Source: VAZQ01 sp036555745 (GTDB taxonomy: Bacteria > Pseudomonadota > Alphaproteobacteria > Rhizobiales > Xanthobacteraceae). Taken from it: 64,000 bases of DNA. Shown piece after piece: positions 7,609 to 16,067 of the stretch. The stretch is taken from assembly GCA_036555745.1 (NCBI GenBank), contig DATBKV010000121.1, positions 1-64,000 of the forward strand, in the 5' to 3' direction. The position numbers and the translations under genes were made by a program. Each line of letters opens with the position of its first letter. Position 1 is the first letter of the stretch. A model generated the notes under the pieces. It did not search any database, was not told the DNA's origin, and saw only the letters and a list, made by a program, of their open reading frames with translations.

Positions 7609-9684
7609 ATGAGCAAGCTTCTCGTCGACGGCAAGGAGATCGACGTTCCGCCGGAGTATACGCTGCTCCAGGCCTGCGAGGCCGCCGGCGCCGAGATCCC
7701 GCGTTTCTGCTTCCATGAGCGGCTTTCGATCGCCGGCAACTGCCGCATGTGCCTGGTCGAGCTCAAGGGCTCGCCCAAGCCGGTGGCCTCTTGTGCCTGG
7801 GGCGTGCGCGACTGCCGGCCGGGCCCCAAGGGCGAGCCGCCAGAGGTCCTGACCAAGTCGCCGATGGTGCGCAAGGCACGCGAAGGGGTGATGGAATTCC
7901 TGCTGATCAACCACCCGCTCGACTGCCCCATCTGCGACCAGGGCGGAGAGTGCGACCTGCAGGACCAGGCCATGGCCTATGGCGTCGATGCCAGCCGGTT
8001 CAAGGAGAACAAACGCGCGGTCGAGGACAAGTATGTGGGAGTCCTGGTCAAGACCGTGATGAATCGCTGCATCCACTGCACGCGCTGCGTCCGCTTCATG
8101 ACCGAGGTCGCCGGCGTGCCGGAGCTCGGCGCGATCGGCCGCGGCGAGGATATGGAGATCACGACCTATCTCGAAGAGGCCATGACCTCGGAGCTGCAGG
8201 GCAACGTGGTCGATCTCTGTCCGGTCGGAGCGCTCACCTCCAAACCGTATGCGTTCGCCGCGCGGCCGTGGGAACTTAACAAGACCGAGTCGGTCGACGT
8301 CATGGATGCGGTCGGCTCCGCCATCCGCATCGACAGTCGCGGGCGCGAGGTCATGCGCATCCTGCCTCGCGTCAACGACGAGGTGAACGAGGAGTGGATT
8401 TCCGACAAGACGCGCCACGTGGTGGACGGGCTGCGTACGCAGCGCCTCGACCAGCCCTACATCCGCGAGGACGGGCAACTCCATCCCGCGTCCTGGCGCG
8501 ACGCCTTCCAAGCCATTGCCGCCAGGGTCAAGCAGAACGAGCCGCAGCGCATCGGGGCCATCGTCGGTGATCTGGCCGCCGCCGAAGAGATCTTCGCGCT
8601 CAAGGACCTGATGATGCGGCTCGGCGTCGCAAACCTCGACTGCCGCCAAGATGGCGCCGCGCTCGATCCGAACTGGGGAAGGGCGAGCTATCTCTTCAAC
8701 GCCAGCATCGCCGGCATCGAGAAGGCCGACGCGGTGCTCATCGTGGGTGCCAATCCGCGCCGCGAAGCCGCAGTGCTCAATGCGCGCATCCGCAAGCGCT
8801 GGCGCAAAGGCAATGTTCCCATCGGTTTGATCGGCGAGCGCGTCGATCTGACCTATCCCTACGACTATCTCGGTGCCGGCCCTCAAACCCTGGCGCAAGT
8901 GGCCGCCGGCACCCACCCGTACGGCCGCGTGCTCAAGCAAGCCGCACGCCCGTTGGTGATCCTCGGCATGGGAGCGCTGGCGCGACCCGATGGCGCGGCG
9001 GTCGCCGCGCTCGCCGCGCAGGCCGCCCAAGGCGCGGGCAGCGCCGGCTGGAACGGGTACTCCGTGCTGCATACCGCAGCCGCGCGGGTCGGCGCGCTCG
9101 ACCTCGGCTTCGTGCCCGGCGCTGGCGGCCACGGGGCGCGGCAAATGGCGGCCGCAGGCGTGCTCGACGTCGTGTTCCTGTTGGGGGCGGACGAGATCGA
9201 CGTCGCGCCAGGGGCCTTCGTGGTCTACCTCGGTACCCACGGTGACCGCGGCGCCCATCGCGCCGACGTCATTCTGCCGGGTGCTGCCTACCCGGAGAAA
9301 TCCGGCATCTATGTCAATACCGAGGGGCGAGTACAGATGGGCCGCCGCGCCTCCTTCCCCCCGGGAGAAGCGCGCGAGGACTGGGCGATCCTGCGCGCGC
9401 TGTCGGAGGTGCTCGGGAGCAGGCTTCCTTACGACTCGCTGGCCGAGTTGCGTCGAGCGCTGTTCAAGGCGCATCCGCACTTCCAGCGCGTCGGCCAAAT
9501 TGCAGCGGGAGACCCCGCCGACATCGCCGCGCTCGCCGCGCGCGTCGGCGGGGTGGAGAAGGGCGCGTTCGGCTGCGCCGTCGACGACTTCTATTTCACC
9601 AACCCGGTCGCGCGCGCATCGGTCACCATGGCCGAATGCTCGGCCCTTGCCGAAGGCCGCGGTGCGCTCACCGCGGCGGAGTAG
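7609..9684 (+). CDS. nuoG: NADH-quinone oxidoreductase subunit G
   Basis: The 691-residue 75-kDa-type subunit, an iron-sulfur wire of the peripheral arm. The N-terminal ferredoxin domain has the 2Fe-2S ligands (PRFCFHERLSIAGNCRMC, then SCAWGV). The His-Cys3 cluster is in HPLDCPICDQGGECDLQD, and the next 4Fe-4S ligands are in RCIHCTRCVRF and VDLCPVGAL. The rest is the molybdopterin-oxidoreductase-like domain, which in this family has lost the cofactor. Length fits the alphaproteobacterial form, shorter than the Escherichia coli one. It is followed 6 bases later by nuoH. Confidence 0.97.
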   Translation: MSKLLVDGKEIDVPPEYTLLQACEAAGAEIPRFCFHERLSIAGNCRMCLVELKGSPKPVASCAWGVRDCRPGPKGEPPEVLTKSPMVRKAREGVMEFLLINHPLDCPICDQGGECDLQDQAMAYGVDASRFKENKRAVEDKYVGVLVKTVMNRCIHCTRCVRFMTEVAGVPELGAIGRGEDMEITTYLEEAMTSELQGNVVDLCPVGALTSKPYAFAARPWELNKTESVDVMDAVGSAIRIDSRGREVMRILPRVNDEVNEEWISDKTRHVVDGLRTQRLDQPYIREDGQLHPASWRDAFQAIAARVKQNEPQRIGAIVGDLAAAEEIFALKDLMMRLGVANLDCRQDGAALDPNWGRASYLFNASIAGIEKADAVLIVGANPRREAAVLNARIRKRWRKGNVPIGLIGERVDLTYPYDYLGAGPQTLAQVAAGTHPYGRVLKQAARPLVILGMGALARPDGAAVAALAAQAAQGAGSAGWNGYSVLHTAAARVGALDLGFVPGAGGHGARQMAAAGVLDVVFLLGADEIDVAPGAFVVYLGTHGDRGAHRADVILPGAAYPEKSGIYVNTEGRVQMGRRASFPPGEAREDWAILRALSEVLGSRLPYDSLAELRRALFKAHPHFQRVGQIAAGDPADIAALAARVGGVEKGAFGCAVDDFYFTNPVARASVTMAECSALAEGRGALTAAE

Positions 9685-9690
9685 TCCGTT

Positions 9691-10716
9691 ATGTCGGAGA
9701 TCTGGACGAATTACGTCTGGCCGGCCATCATCATCGCGGCAGAGAGCGTGCTGCTGCTCGTCCTGCTCTTGATCATCACCGCCTACATCCTCTATGCCGA
9801 TCGCAAGATCTGGGCTGCGGTACAGATCAGGCGAGGGCCCAACGTGGTGGGGCCCTGGGGCCTTCTGCAGTCGTTCGCCGATCTCATCAAATTCGTCGTC
9901 AAGGAGCCTATCGTTCCATCCGGCGCCAACAAAGGCGTGTTTCTGTTGGCGCCGCTCGTCACCGCCGTGCTGGCGCTGTCGGCCTGGGCGGTGATCCCCG
10001 TCAGCGCCGACTGGGCGATTGCCGACATCAACGTCGGCATCCTCTATATCTTCGCCATCTCGTCGCTCATGGTCTACGGGGTGATCATGGCGGGGTGGTC
10101 GTCGAACTCCAAATATCCCTTCCTTGCATCGTTGCGCTCGGCGGCTCAGATGGTGTCGTACGAGGTCTCGATCGGCTTCGTCATCATCACGGTCCTGCTC
10201 TGCGCCGGCTCGCTCAATCTTTCCGCGATTGTCGAGGCGCAGAACGGCGCATGGGGAATGTTCAACTGGTACTGGCTCCCGCTGCTGCCGATGTTCGTGG
10301 TTTTTTTCGTCTCAGCGCTGGCGGAAACCAACCGCCCGCCGTTCGACTTGGTAGAGGCGGAATCCGAATTGGTCGCCGGCTACGCGGTGGAGTATTCCGC
10401 CACGCCGTTCCTGCTGTTCTTCCTCGGCGAATACATCGCGATTCTGACGATGTGCGCGATGGCCACCATCTTGTTCCTCGGCGGCTGGCTGCCGCCGTTC
10501 CCAGTGGCGCCGTTCACCTGGATTCCAGGCGTGATCTGGTTCGTGTTGAAATGCGCATTCATGTTCTTCCTGTTCGCGATGGTAAAAGCGATCGTCCCGC
10601 GCTATCGCTACGATCAATTGATGCGCCTGGGCTGGAAGGTCTTTCTGCCGCTTTCGCTGGCCATGGTCGCGCTGGTCGCGGGCGTCTTGCAATATGCCGC
10701 ATTGGCGCTGAAATGA
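9691..10716 (+). CDS. nuoH: NADH-quinone oxidoreductase subunit H
   Basis: A 341-residue membrane subunit (ND1 type) with about eight hydrophobic spans that joins the membrane arm to the quinone pocket. Conserved loops include ADRKIWAAVQIRRGPNVVGPWGLLQSFADLIKF near the N-terminus and ALAETNRPPFDLVEAESELVAGYAVEYS in the middle, the latter carrying the acidic residues of the E-channel. The start at 9691 is an ATG with a preceding GGAGTAG-like site formed by the nuoG end. Confidence 0.98.
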   Translation: MSEIWTNYVWPAIIIAAESVLLLVLLLIITAYILYADRKIWAAVQIRRGPNVVGPWGLLQSFADLIKFVVKEPIVPSGANKGVFLLAPLVTAVLALSAWAVIPVSADWAIADINVGILYIFAISSLMVYGVIMAGWSSNSKYPFLASLRSAAQMVSYEVSIGFVIITVLLCAGSLNLSAIVEAQNGAWGMFNWYWLPLLPMFVVFFVSALAETNRPPFDLVEAESELVAGYAVEYSATPFLLFFLGEYIAILTMCAMATILFLGGWLPPFPVAPFTWIPGVIWFVLKCAFMFFLFAMVKAIVPRYRYDQLMRLGWKVFLPLSLAMVALVAGVLQYAALALK

Positions 10717-10728
10717 AGGGAGGGCGGC

Positions 10729-10962
10729 ATGATCGACCTTTCCCTGCCCGGGCTGATCGGGGCGATGGTCGGCACGGCCGTGGCGGCGATGCTCTATGCG
10801 CCGCTCGTGAGCTTGGTCGAACGCGGGTTGCGGACGCAGGCGAGCGCCGAAGTCGGGGCGCTCGAGCGCGAGATTTCCATCCTGCGTCGGGCCGTGCTCG
10901 CAGCCGACATCATCATGCTCGGCGGCATCGGCTATTGGCTCGGCGAGCGGATCGCCGGCTGA
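10729..10962 (+). CDS. Small membrane protein between nuoH and nuoI (77 aa)
   Basis: A 77-residue protein in the nuo operon, with ATG 12 bases after nuoH and a good ribosome site (GAAGGGAGGG). It has two hydrophobic stretches (about residues 5-25 and 56-72) separated by a charged, helix-forming segment (EVGALEREISILRRAV) that could be a short coiled coil. It carries no Cys and no cofactor motif. I do not recognise a named family. Its place between two core complex I genes suggests a role in complex I assembly or stability, which is inference. Confidence 0.75.
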   Translation: MIDLSLPGLIGAMVGTAVAAMLYAPLVSLVERGLRTQASAEVGALEREISILRRAVLAADIIMLGGIGYWLGERIAG

Positions 10963-11005
10963 CTCCCATGCCGCGCCGCAACGCACCGCCCGCAAGGAGG
11001 GCGCC

Positions 11006-11494
11006 ATGAAATTAGATCAGGCCGCCCGCGCATTGTTCCTCAAGGAGTTCGTATCGGCGTTCGCACTCGCCATGCGTTACTTCTTCAAGCCGAAGCCGAC
11101 CCTCAATTATCCGTTCGAGAAGGGTCCCATCTCGCCACGTTTTCGCGGCGAGCACGCGTTGCGCCGTTATCCCAACGGGGAGGAGCGCTGCATCGCCTGC
11201 AAGCTTTGCGAGGCGATCTGCCCGGCGCAGGCCATTACGATCGAGGCCGGGCCGCGTCGCAACGACGGCACGCGCCGCACCACGCGTTACGACATCGACA
11301 TGGTCAAATGCATCTATTGCGGGTTGTGTCAGGAGGCCTGCCCGGTCGACGCTATCGTCGAAGGGCCTAACTTCGAGTTCGCGACCGAGACCCGCGAGGA
11401 GCTCTATTTCGACAAGGAGCGGCTGCTCGCGAACGGCGATCGCTGGGAACGCGAGATCGCCAAGAACATCGCCCTCGACGCGCCCTATCGGTGA
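11006..11494 (+). CDS. nuoI: NADH-quinone oxidoreductase subunit I
   Basis: A 162-residue ferredoxin-type subunit carrying two 4Fe-4S clusters (N6a and N6b) that pass electrons to N2. The two CxxCxxCxxxCP motifs are CIACKLCEAICP and CIYCGLCQEACP at roughly residues 62-73 and 101-112. An N-terminal amphipathic helix (SAFALAMRYFFKPK) anchors it against the membrane arm. The ATG is preceded by a consensus AAGGAGG at 10994-11000, the strongest ribosome site in the operon. Confidence 0.98.
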   Translation: MKLDQAARALFLKEFVSAFALAMRYFFKPKPTLNYPFEKGPISPRFRGEHALRRYPNGEERCIACKLCEAICPAQAITIEAGPRRNDGTRRTTRYDIDMVKCIYCGLCQEACPVDAIVEGPNFEFATETREELYFDKERLLANGDRWEREIAKNIALDAPYR

Positions 11495-11503
11495 GGTTCG
11501 AGG

Positions 11504-12118
11504 ATGGTCCTGCCCGCAATCTTCTTCTACCTGTTCGCCGGCGTCTGCATCGCCGCCGCCGTCATGGTCGTCGCGTCGCGCAACCCGGTGCATTCGGTGC
11601 TGTTCCTCATCCTTGCCTTCGTCAACGCGGCCGGGATGTTCATCCTGTTGGGAGCGGAGTTCCTGGCGATGATCCTGATCATCGTCTATGTCGGCGCGGT
11701 TTTGGTCCTGTTCCTGTTCGTGGTGATGATGCTGGATGTGGATTTCGCCCAGCTGCGCCGGGGCGTGCTGCAGTATCTGCCCATCGGCGCCTTTCTCGGC
11801 ATCGTGGTCCTCACTGAGCTGGTGCTGGTCGTCGGCGCCTGGGTCATCGGTCCCGAGGTGCCGCAAGCGATCGTGGCGCCAATCCCCCCGATCGCCAAAA
11901 TGGTCAACGCCGAAGCGCTCGGGCACGTGCTCTACACGCGCTATGTGTATTTTTTCCAGGCCGCCGGCATCGTGCTGCTGGTCGCCATGATCGGCGCGAT
12001 CGTGTTGACGCTGCAGCACAAGCCGCACGTCAGGCGGCAGAACATCGCCGACCAGGTCGCGCGCAGCAAGGCGACCGCCATCGAGATCGTCAAGGTACGG
12101 CCGGGGCAGGGCCTCTAG
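11504..12118 (+). CDS. nuoJ: NADH-quinone oxidoreductase subunit J
   Basis: A 204-residue ND6-type membrane subunit with five predicted spans. The conserved third span, ILIIVYVGAVLVLFLFVVMML (about residues 53-75), holds the segment that forms a pi-bulge in solved structures and couples quinone chemistry to pumping. The tail after residue about 170 is cytoplasmic and basic. It sits 9 bases after nuoI. Confidence 0.97.
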   Translation: MVLPAIFFYLFAGVCIAAAVMVVASRNPVHSVLFLILAFVNAAGMFILLGAEFLAMILIIVYVGAVLVLFLFVVMMLDVDFAQLRRGVLQYLPIGAFLGIVVLTELVLVVGAWVIGPEVPQAIVAPIPPIAKMVNAEALGHVLYTRYVYFFQAAGIVLLVAMIGAIVLTLQHKPHVRRQNIADQVARSKATAIEIVKVRPGQGL

Positions 12119-12135
12119 GACGATCGGGGAACGCA

Positions 12136-12444
12136 ATGACCATCGGACTAGGCCACTACCTGACGGTTGCCGCCATCCTGTTCACCATTGGTGTCTTCGG
12201 GATCTTTCTCAACCGGAAGAACGTGATCGTCATCCTGATGTCGATCGAGCTCATCCTGCTGGCGGTCAACATCAATCTCGTGGCCTTTTCCGCCTTCCTC
12301 GGGGATCTCGTCGGTCAGGTCTACGCGCTGCTGGTGCTCACGGTGGCGGCATCGGAAGCCGCCATCGGTCTGGCAATCCTGGTCGCCTATTACCGCAATC
12401 GCGGCTCGATCGCGGTCGAGGATATCAATCTGATGAAGGGTTGA
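12136..12444 (+). CDS. nuoK: NADH-quinone oxidoreductase subunit K
   Basis: A 102-residue, three-span ND4L-type subunit. The two membrane Glu residues that carry protons in this family are present in SIELILLAVNINLVAFS and AASEAAIGLAILVAYYR. Length matches the family exactly. It is 17 bases after nuoJ and 8 bases before the nuoL ATG. Confidence 0.97.
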   Translation: MTIGLGHYLTVAAILFTIGVFGIFLNRKNVIVILMSIELILLAVNINLVAFSAFLGDLVGQVYALLVLTVAASEAAIGLAILVAYYRNRGSIAVEDINLMKG

Positions 12445-12452
12445 GGCGCGGG

Positions 12453-14546
12453 ATGTATCACGCGATCGTTTTCCTGCCGCTGCTGGGGGCCATAATCGCG
12501 GCCCTGATCGCGCTCGCCGGGGCGCGCGCGCGCCACCCCGGCGGTCCGCCCGGCCATGGTACGCAGGATCACGCGCGCGCTCCGGTCGACGAGCGCCACG
12601 CGCGGGCGGCGCCGTCCCCGCACGAGGCGCATGCCGCTTTCGAAGTCTCGCACAGCGAGCCGTTAGCGGAACAGCCGCCGGCCGCGGGCTCGCGACCGGC
12701 CGAGCTTGTGACCACCGTGTTCCTGTTCGCCTCCATGCTGTTGTCATGGTTCGCGTTCGTCGAGGTCGGATTCGGTCATCACGACAGCCGGTCGGTGCTG
12801 TTTCCATGGATGATCACCGGCGACCTCAGGGTCGAATGGGGACTGCGCGTCGACGCCCTGACCGCGGTCATGTTGGTGGTTGTCACCACGATCTCGGCTT
12901 TCGTGCACCTCTATTCCATGGGCTACATGGAGGGCGATCCGCACCGGCCGCGGTTCTTCTCCTATCTGTCGCTGTTCACCTTCGCCATGCTCATGCTGGT
13001 GACGTCCGACAATCTGGTGCAGCTGTTCTTCGGCTGGGAAGGGGTCGGGCTGATGAGTTATCTGCTCATCGGCTTCTGGTACCACAAGCCGGAGGCGAAT
13101 GCCGCCGCCATCAAGGCCTTCATCGTCAATCGCGTCGGTGATTTCGGGTTTTCGCTTGGCATCTTCGCCGTGTTCCTGATGACCGGCGCGATCGACTTCG
13201 ACACCGTGTTCGCGCAGGCGCCGGCGCTCGTCGGCAAGTCCATGCACTTCCTGTCCTGGAACGTCGACGCGCTCACCGCTATCTGTCTGCTCCTGTTCAT
13301 GGGAGCGATGGGCAAATCCGCGCAGTTCCTGCTGCACACCTGGCTGCCGGACGCGATGGAGGGGCCGACGCCGGTCTCTGCACTGATCCATGCCGCCACC
13401 ATGGTGACCGCGGGCGTCTTCATGGTCGCCCGGCTCTCGCCGTTGTTCGATCTGGCGCCGGCCGCGCAGGTCTTCGTCACCTTCATCGGCGCGACCACCG
13501 CGTTCTTCGCCGCCACGATCGGCCTCGTGCAGAACGACATCAAGCGCATCATCGCTTACTCCACGTGCTCGCAGCTCGGCTACATGTTTGTCGCCATGGG
13601 CACCGGTGCCTATTCGATCGGCATGTTTCACCTGTTCACCCACGCCTTCTTCAAGGCGCTGCTGTTCCTCGGCTCCGGCTCGGTGATCATCGCGATGCAT
13701 CACGAGCAGGACATCTGGCGCATGGGCGGCCTGCGGCACAAGCTCCCGATCACCTATTGGACGATGATCATCGGCACGCTTGCGCTCACCGGCTTCCCGC
13801 TCACCGCCGGCTACTTCTCCAAGGATGCCATCATCGAAGCGGCCTATGTGAGCCATAATCCGATGGCTATCTACGCCTACGGCACGACCCTTGTGGCTGC
13901 GGCGCTCACCGCCTTCTACTCCTGGCGGCTCGTATTGGTGACCTTTCACGGCAGCCCGTACGATCGCCATCACTACGAGGCCGCGCGCGAAAGCCCGTGG
14001 GTGATGCTCGTCCCGCTTTGCTTTCTGGCCGTCGGCTCGATCCTCGCCGGCTATCCGTTCAGGGAGCTGTTCGTCGGCAACGGGGTCGCAGGGTTCTTCG
14101 GCAACTCGCTCAAATTCGCGCCCGGCAATCCCCTGCTCGAGGACATGCACCACATTCCGTACCTGATTGCAGTGGCCCCGACGGTCATGATGGCGATCGG
14201 CTTTTTCGTCGCGTGGGAATTCTACGTGCGCCAGCCGGAGCTGCCGGCCGAGCTCGCCCGCCAGCAGCAGCCGCTCTATCTGTTCCTCCTGAACAAGTGG
14301 TATTTCGACGAGATCTACGACTTCCTCATCGTTCGGCCGACCATCTGGCTCGGCCGCGTGCTGTGGAAGTACGGCGACGGTTGGCTGATCGACGGCTGGG
14401 GGCCGGACGGCATCTCCGCACGCGTGCTCGACGTTACGCGCGGAGTGACGCGCCTGCAGACCGGTTATCTCTACCACTACGCCTTTGCCATGCTGATCGG
14501 CGTCGCGGCGCTCATCACCTGGTTCATGTTCGGTGGGTTGCGATGA
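12453..14546 (+). CDS. nuoL: NADH-quinone oxidoreductase subunit L
   Basis: The 697-residue antiporter-like subunit at the distal end of the complex I membrane arm, with the long lateral helix at its C-terminal side. Typical motifs include MGYMEGDPHRPRFFSYLSLFTF, LFFGWEGVGLMSYLLIGFWY and LLHTWLPDAMEGPTPVSALIHAATMV, which contain the conserved Glu, Lys and His of the proton path. The ATG at 12453 gives the usual MYHAIVFLPLLG start. Unusually, after the first span there is a hydrophilic insert of about 50 residues rich in His, Ala and Pro (about residues 25-75, seven His). Confidence 0.97.
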   Translation: MYHAIVFLPLLGAIIAALIALAGARARHPGGPPGHGTQDHARAPVDERHARAAPSPHEAHAAFEVSHSEPLAEQPPAAGSRPAELVTTVFLFASMLLSWFAFVEVGFGHHDSRSVLFPWMITGDLRVEWGLRVDALTAVMLVVVTTISAFVHLYSMGYMEGDPHRPRFFSYLSLFTFAMLMLVTSDNLVQLFFGWEGVGLMSYLLIGFWYHKPEANAAAIKAFIVNRVGDFGFSLGIFAVFLMTGAIDFDTVFAQAPALVGKSMHFLSWNVDALTAICLLLFMGAMGKSAQFLLHTWLPDAMEGPTPVSALIHAATMVTAGVFMVARLSPLFDLAPAAQVFVTFIGATTAFFAATIGLVQNDIKRIIAYSTCSQLGYMFVAMGTGAYSIGMFHLFTHAFFKALLFLGSGSVIIAMHHEQDIWRMGGLRHKLPITYWTMIIGTLALTGFPLTAGYFSKDAIIEAAYVSHNPMAIYAYGTTLVAAALTAFYSWRLVLVTFHGSPYDRHHYEAARESPWVMLVPLCFLAVGSILAGYPFRELFVGNGVAGFFGNSLKFAPGNPLLEDMHHIPYLIAVAPTVMMAIGFFVAWEFYVRQPELPAELARQQQPLYLFLLNKWYFDEIYDFLIVRPTIWLGRVLWKYGDGWLIDGWGPDGISARVLDVTRGVTRLQTGYLYHYAFAMLIGVAALITWFMFGGLR

Positions 14547-16051
14547 GCTGGCCGATTCTGTCCGTCACCACCTTCCTGCCGCTAGTCGGAGCGCTGTTCA
14601 TCATGATGATGGGCGGCGACGGCGAGGCGGAAAAGCGCAACGCCCGCTGGATCGCGCTTTGGACCACGCTCATCACTTTTGCGATCTCGCTGATCTTGCT
14701 CTATCGCTTCGATCCGTCCTCGCCCGAGTTCCAGTTCGTCGAGCACAAGCCGTGGCTCGCCGGTGCGATTACCTACCACATGGGTGTGGACGGCATCTCG
14801 CTTCCCTTCGTGGTGCTCACGACCGCGCTGATGCCGGTCTGCATCATCGCGAGCTGGCTGCCGATCCAAAATCGCGTCAAGGAGTACATGATCGCGTTTC
14901 TGGTGCTGGAAACGCTGATGGTCGGAACTTTCGCCGCGCTCGATCTCGTGGTGTTCTACCTGTTCTTCGAAGGCGGGCTCATTCCGATGTTTCTGATCAT
15001 CGGCATCTGGGGCGGCCCGCGTCGCGTCTACGCCAGCTTCAAGTTCTTTCTCTACACGCTGCTCGGCTCCGTGCTGATGCTGCTCGCGATCCTGGCGATG
15101 TACTGGGACGCCGGCACGACCGAAATCCCGACGCTGCTGCACCACGGCTTCCCCCGTGGCCTGCAGACCTGGGCGTGGCTGGCGTTCTTCGCCTCTTTCG
15201 CGGTGAAGCTGCCGATGTGGCCGGTGCACACCTGGCTGCCCGACGCCCACGTCGAGGCGCCCACCGCGGGCTCGGTGATCCTCGCGGCGATCCTGCTGAA
15301 GATGGGCGGCTACGGTTTCCTGCGGTTCTCACTGCCGATGTTCCCGGCGGCTTCGCACGACCTGGCGCCGCTGGTGTTCGCGCTTTCGATCGTGGCGGTG
15401 ATCTACACCTCCCTGGTCGCGCTGGTGCAGGAGGACATGAAGAAGCTCATCGCCTATTCCTCGGTCGCGCATATGGGCTTCGTCACCATGGGCATCTTTG
15501 CCGCGACCGCGCAGGGCGTCGCCGGCGGCATCTTCCAGATGATCTCGCACGGGATCGTGTCGGCCGCCTTGTTCCTGTGTGTGGGCGTGGTCTACGACCG
15601 CATGCACACGCGCGAGATCGCCGCCTACGGCGGGCTGGTCAACCGCATGCCATTCTATGCCGCCGCGTTCATGGTGTTCACGCTCGCCAATGTGGGGCTG
15701 CCGGGGACGACCGGTTTCATCGGTGAGTTCCTCACGCTCATCGGCACGTTCCGCGTGAATACCTGGGTGGCCATGCTCGCCACCACCGGAACCATCCTGT
15801 CGGCGGCCTACGCGCTGTGGCTCTACCGCAAGGTCATTTTCGGAGCGCTGGTCAAGCCGAGCCTCGCCGCGATCAAGGACCTCGACTACCGCGAGATGAT
15901 CACGCTCGGGCCGCTGGTGTTGCTGACCATCGCGTTGGGGGTGTACCCCCAGCCGGTGCTTGAAATGTCGGCGGCCTCGGTCGCGCAACTCCTCGACGGC
16001 TATGATCGCGCGCTCGGGCTCGCGAAAACCGCCGCCTTGCTGGCCCACTGA
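14543..16051 (+). CDS. nuoM: NADH-quinone oxidoreductase subunit M
   Basis: The 502-residue antiporter-like subunit (ND4 type) with about 14 spans. Conserved parts include YHMGVDGISLPFVVLT, VFYLFFEGGLIPMFLIIGIWGG (with the key Glu), PVHTWLPDAHVEAPTAGSVILA and AYSSVAHMGFVTMGIFA. The ATG at 14543 overlaps the nuoL stop as ATGA. Translation further upstream in this frame is antisense-like and was left out. Confidence 0.98.
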   Translation: MSWPILSVTTFLPLVGALFIMMMGGDGEAEKRNARWIALWTTLITFAISLILLYRFDPSSPEFQFVEHKPWLAGAITYHMGVDGISLPFVVLTTALMPVCIIASWLPIQNRVKEYMIAFLVLETLMVGTFAALDLVVFYLFFEGGLIPMFLIIGIWGGPRRVYASFKFFLYTLLGSVLMLLAILAMYWDAGTTEIPTLLHHGFPRGLQTWAWLAFFASFAVKLPMWPVHTWLPDAHVEAPTAGSVILAAILLKMGGYGFLRFSLPMFPAASHDLAPLVFALSIVAVIYTSLVALVQEDMKKLIAYSSVAHMGFVTMGIFAATAQGVAGGIFQMISHGIVSAALFLCVGVVYDRMHTREIAAYGGLVNRMPFYAAAFMVFTLANVGLPGTTGFIGEFLTLIGTFRVNTWVAMLATTGTILSAAYALWLYRKVIFGALVKPSLAAIKDLDYREMITLGPLVLLTIALGVYPQPVLEMSAASVAQLLDGYDRALGLAKTAALLAH

Positions 16052-16067
16052 CCGGAAAGCTCGGGAC

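Noticed and set aside
7528..9498. A 656-codon minus-strand ORF
   Set aside because: It is antisense to the whole of nuoG, is rich in Arg/Ala/Gly/His and shows no motif. Long antisense frames are common in high-GC DNA.
12744..14477. A 577-codon minus-strand ORF
   Set aside because: Antisense to nuoL, highly charged low-complexity composition, no family resemblance.
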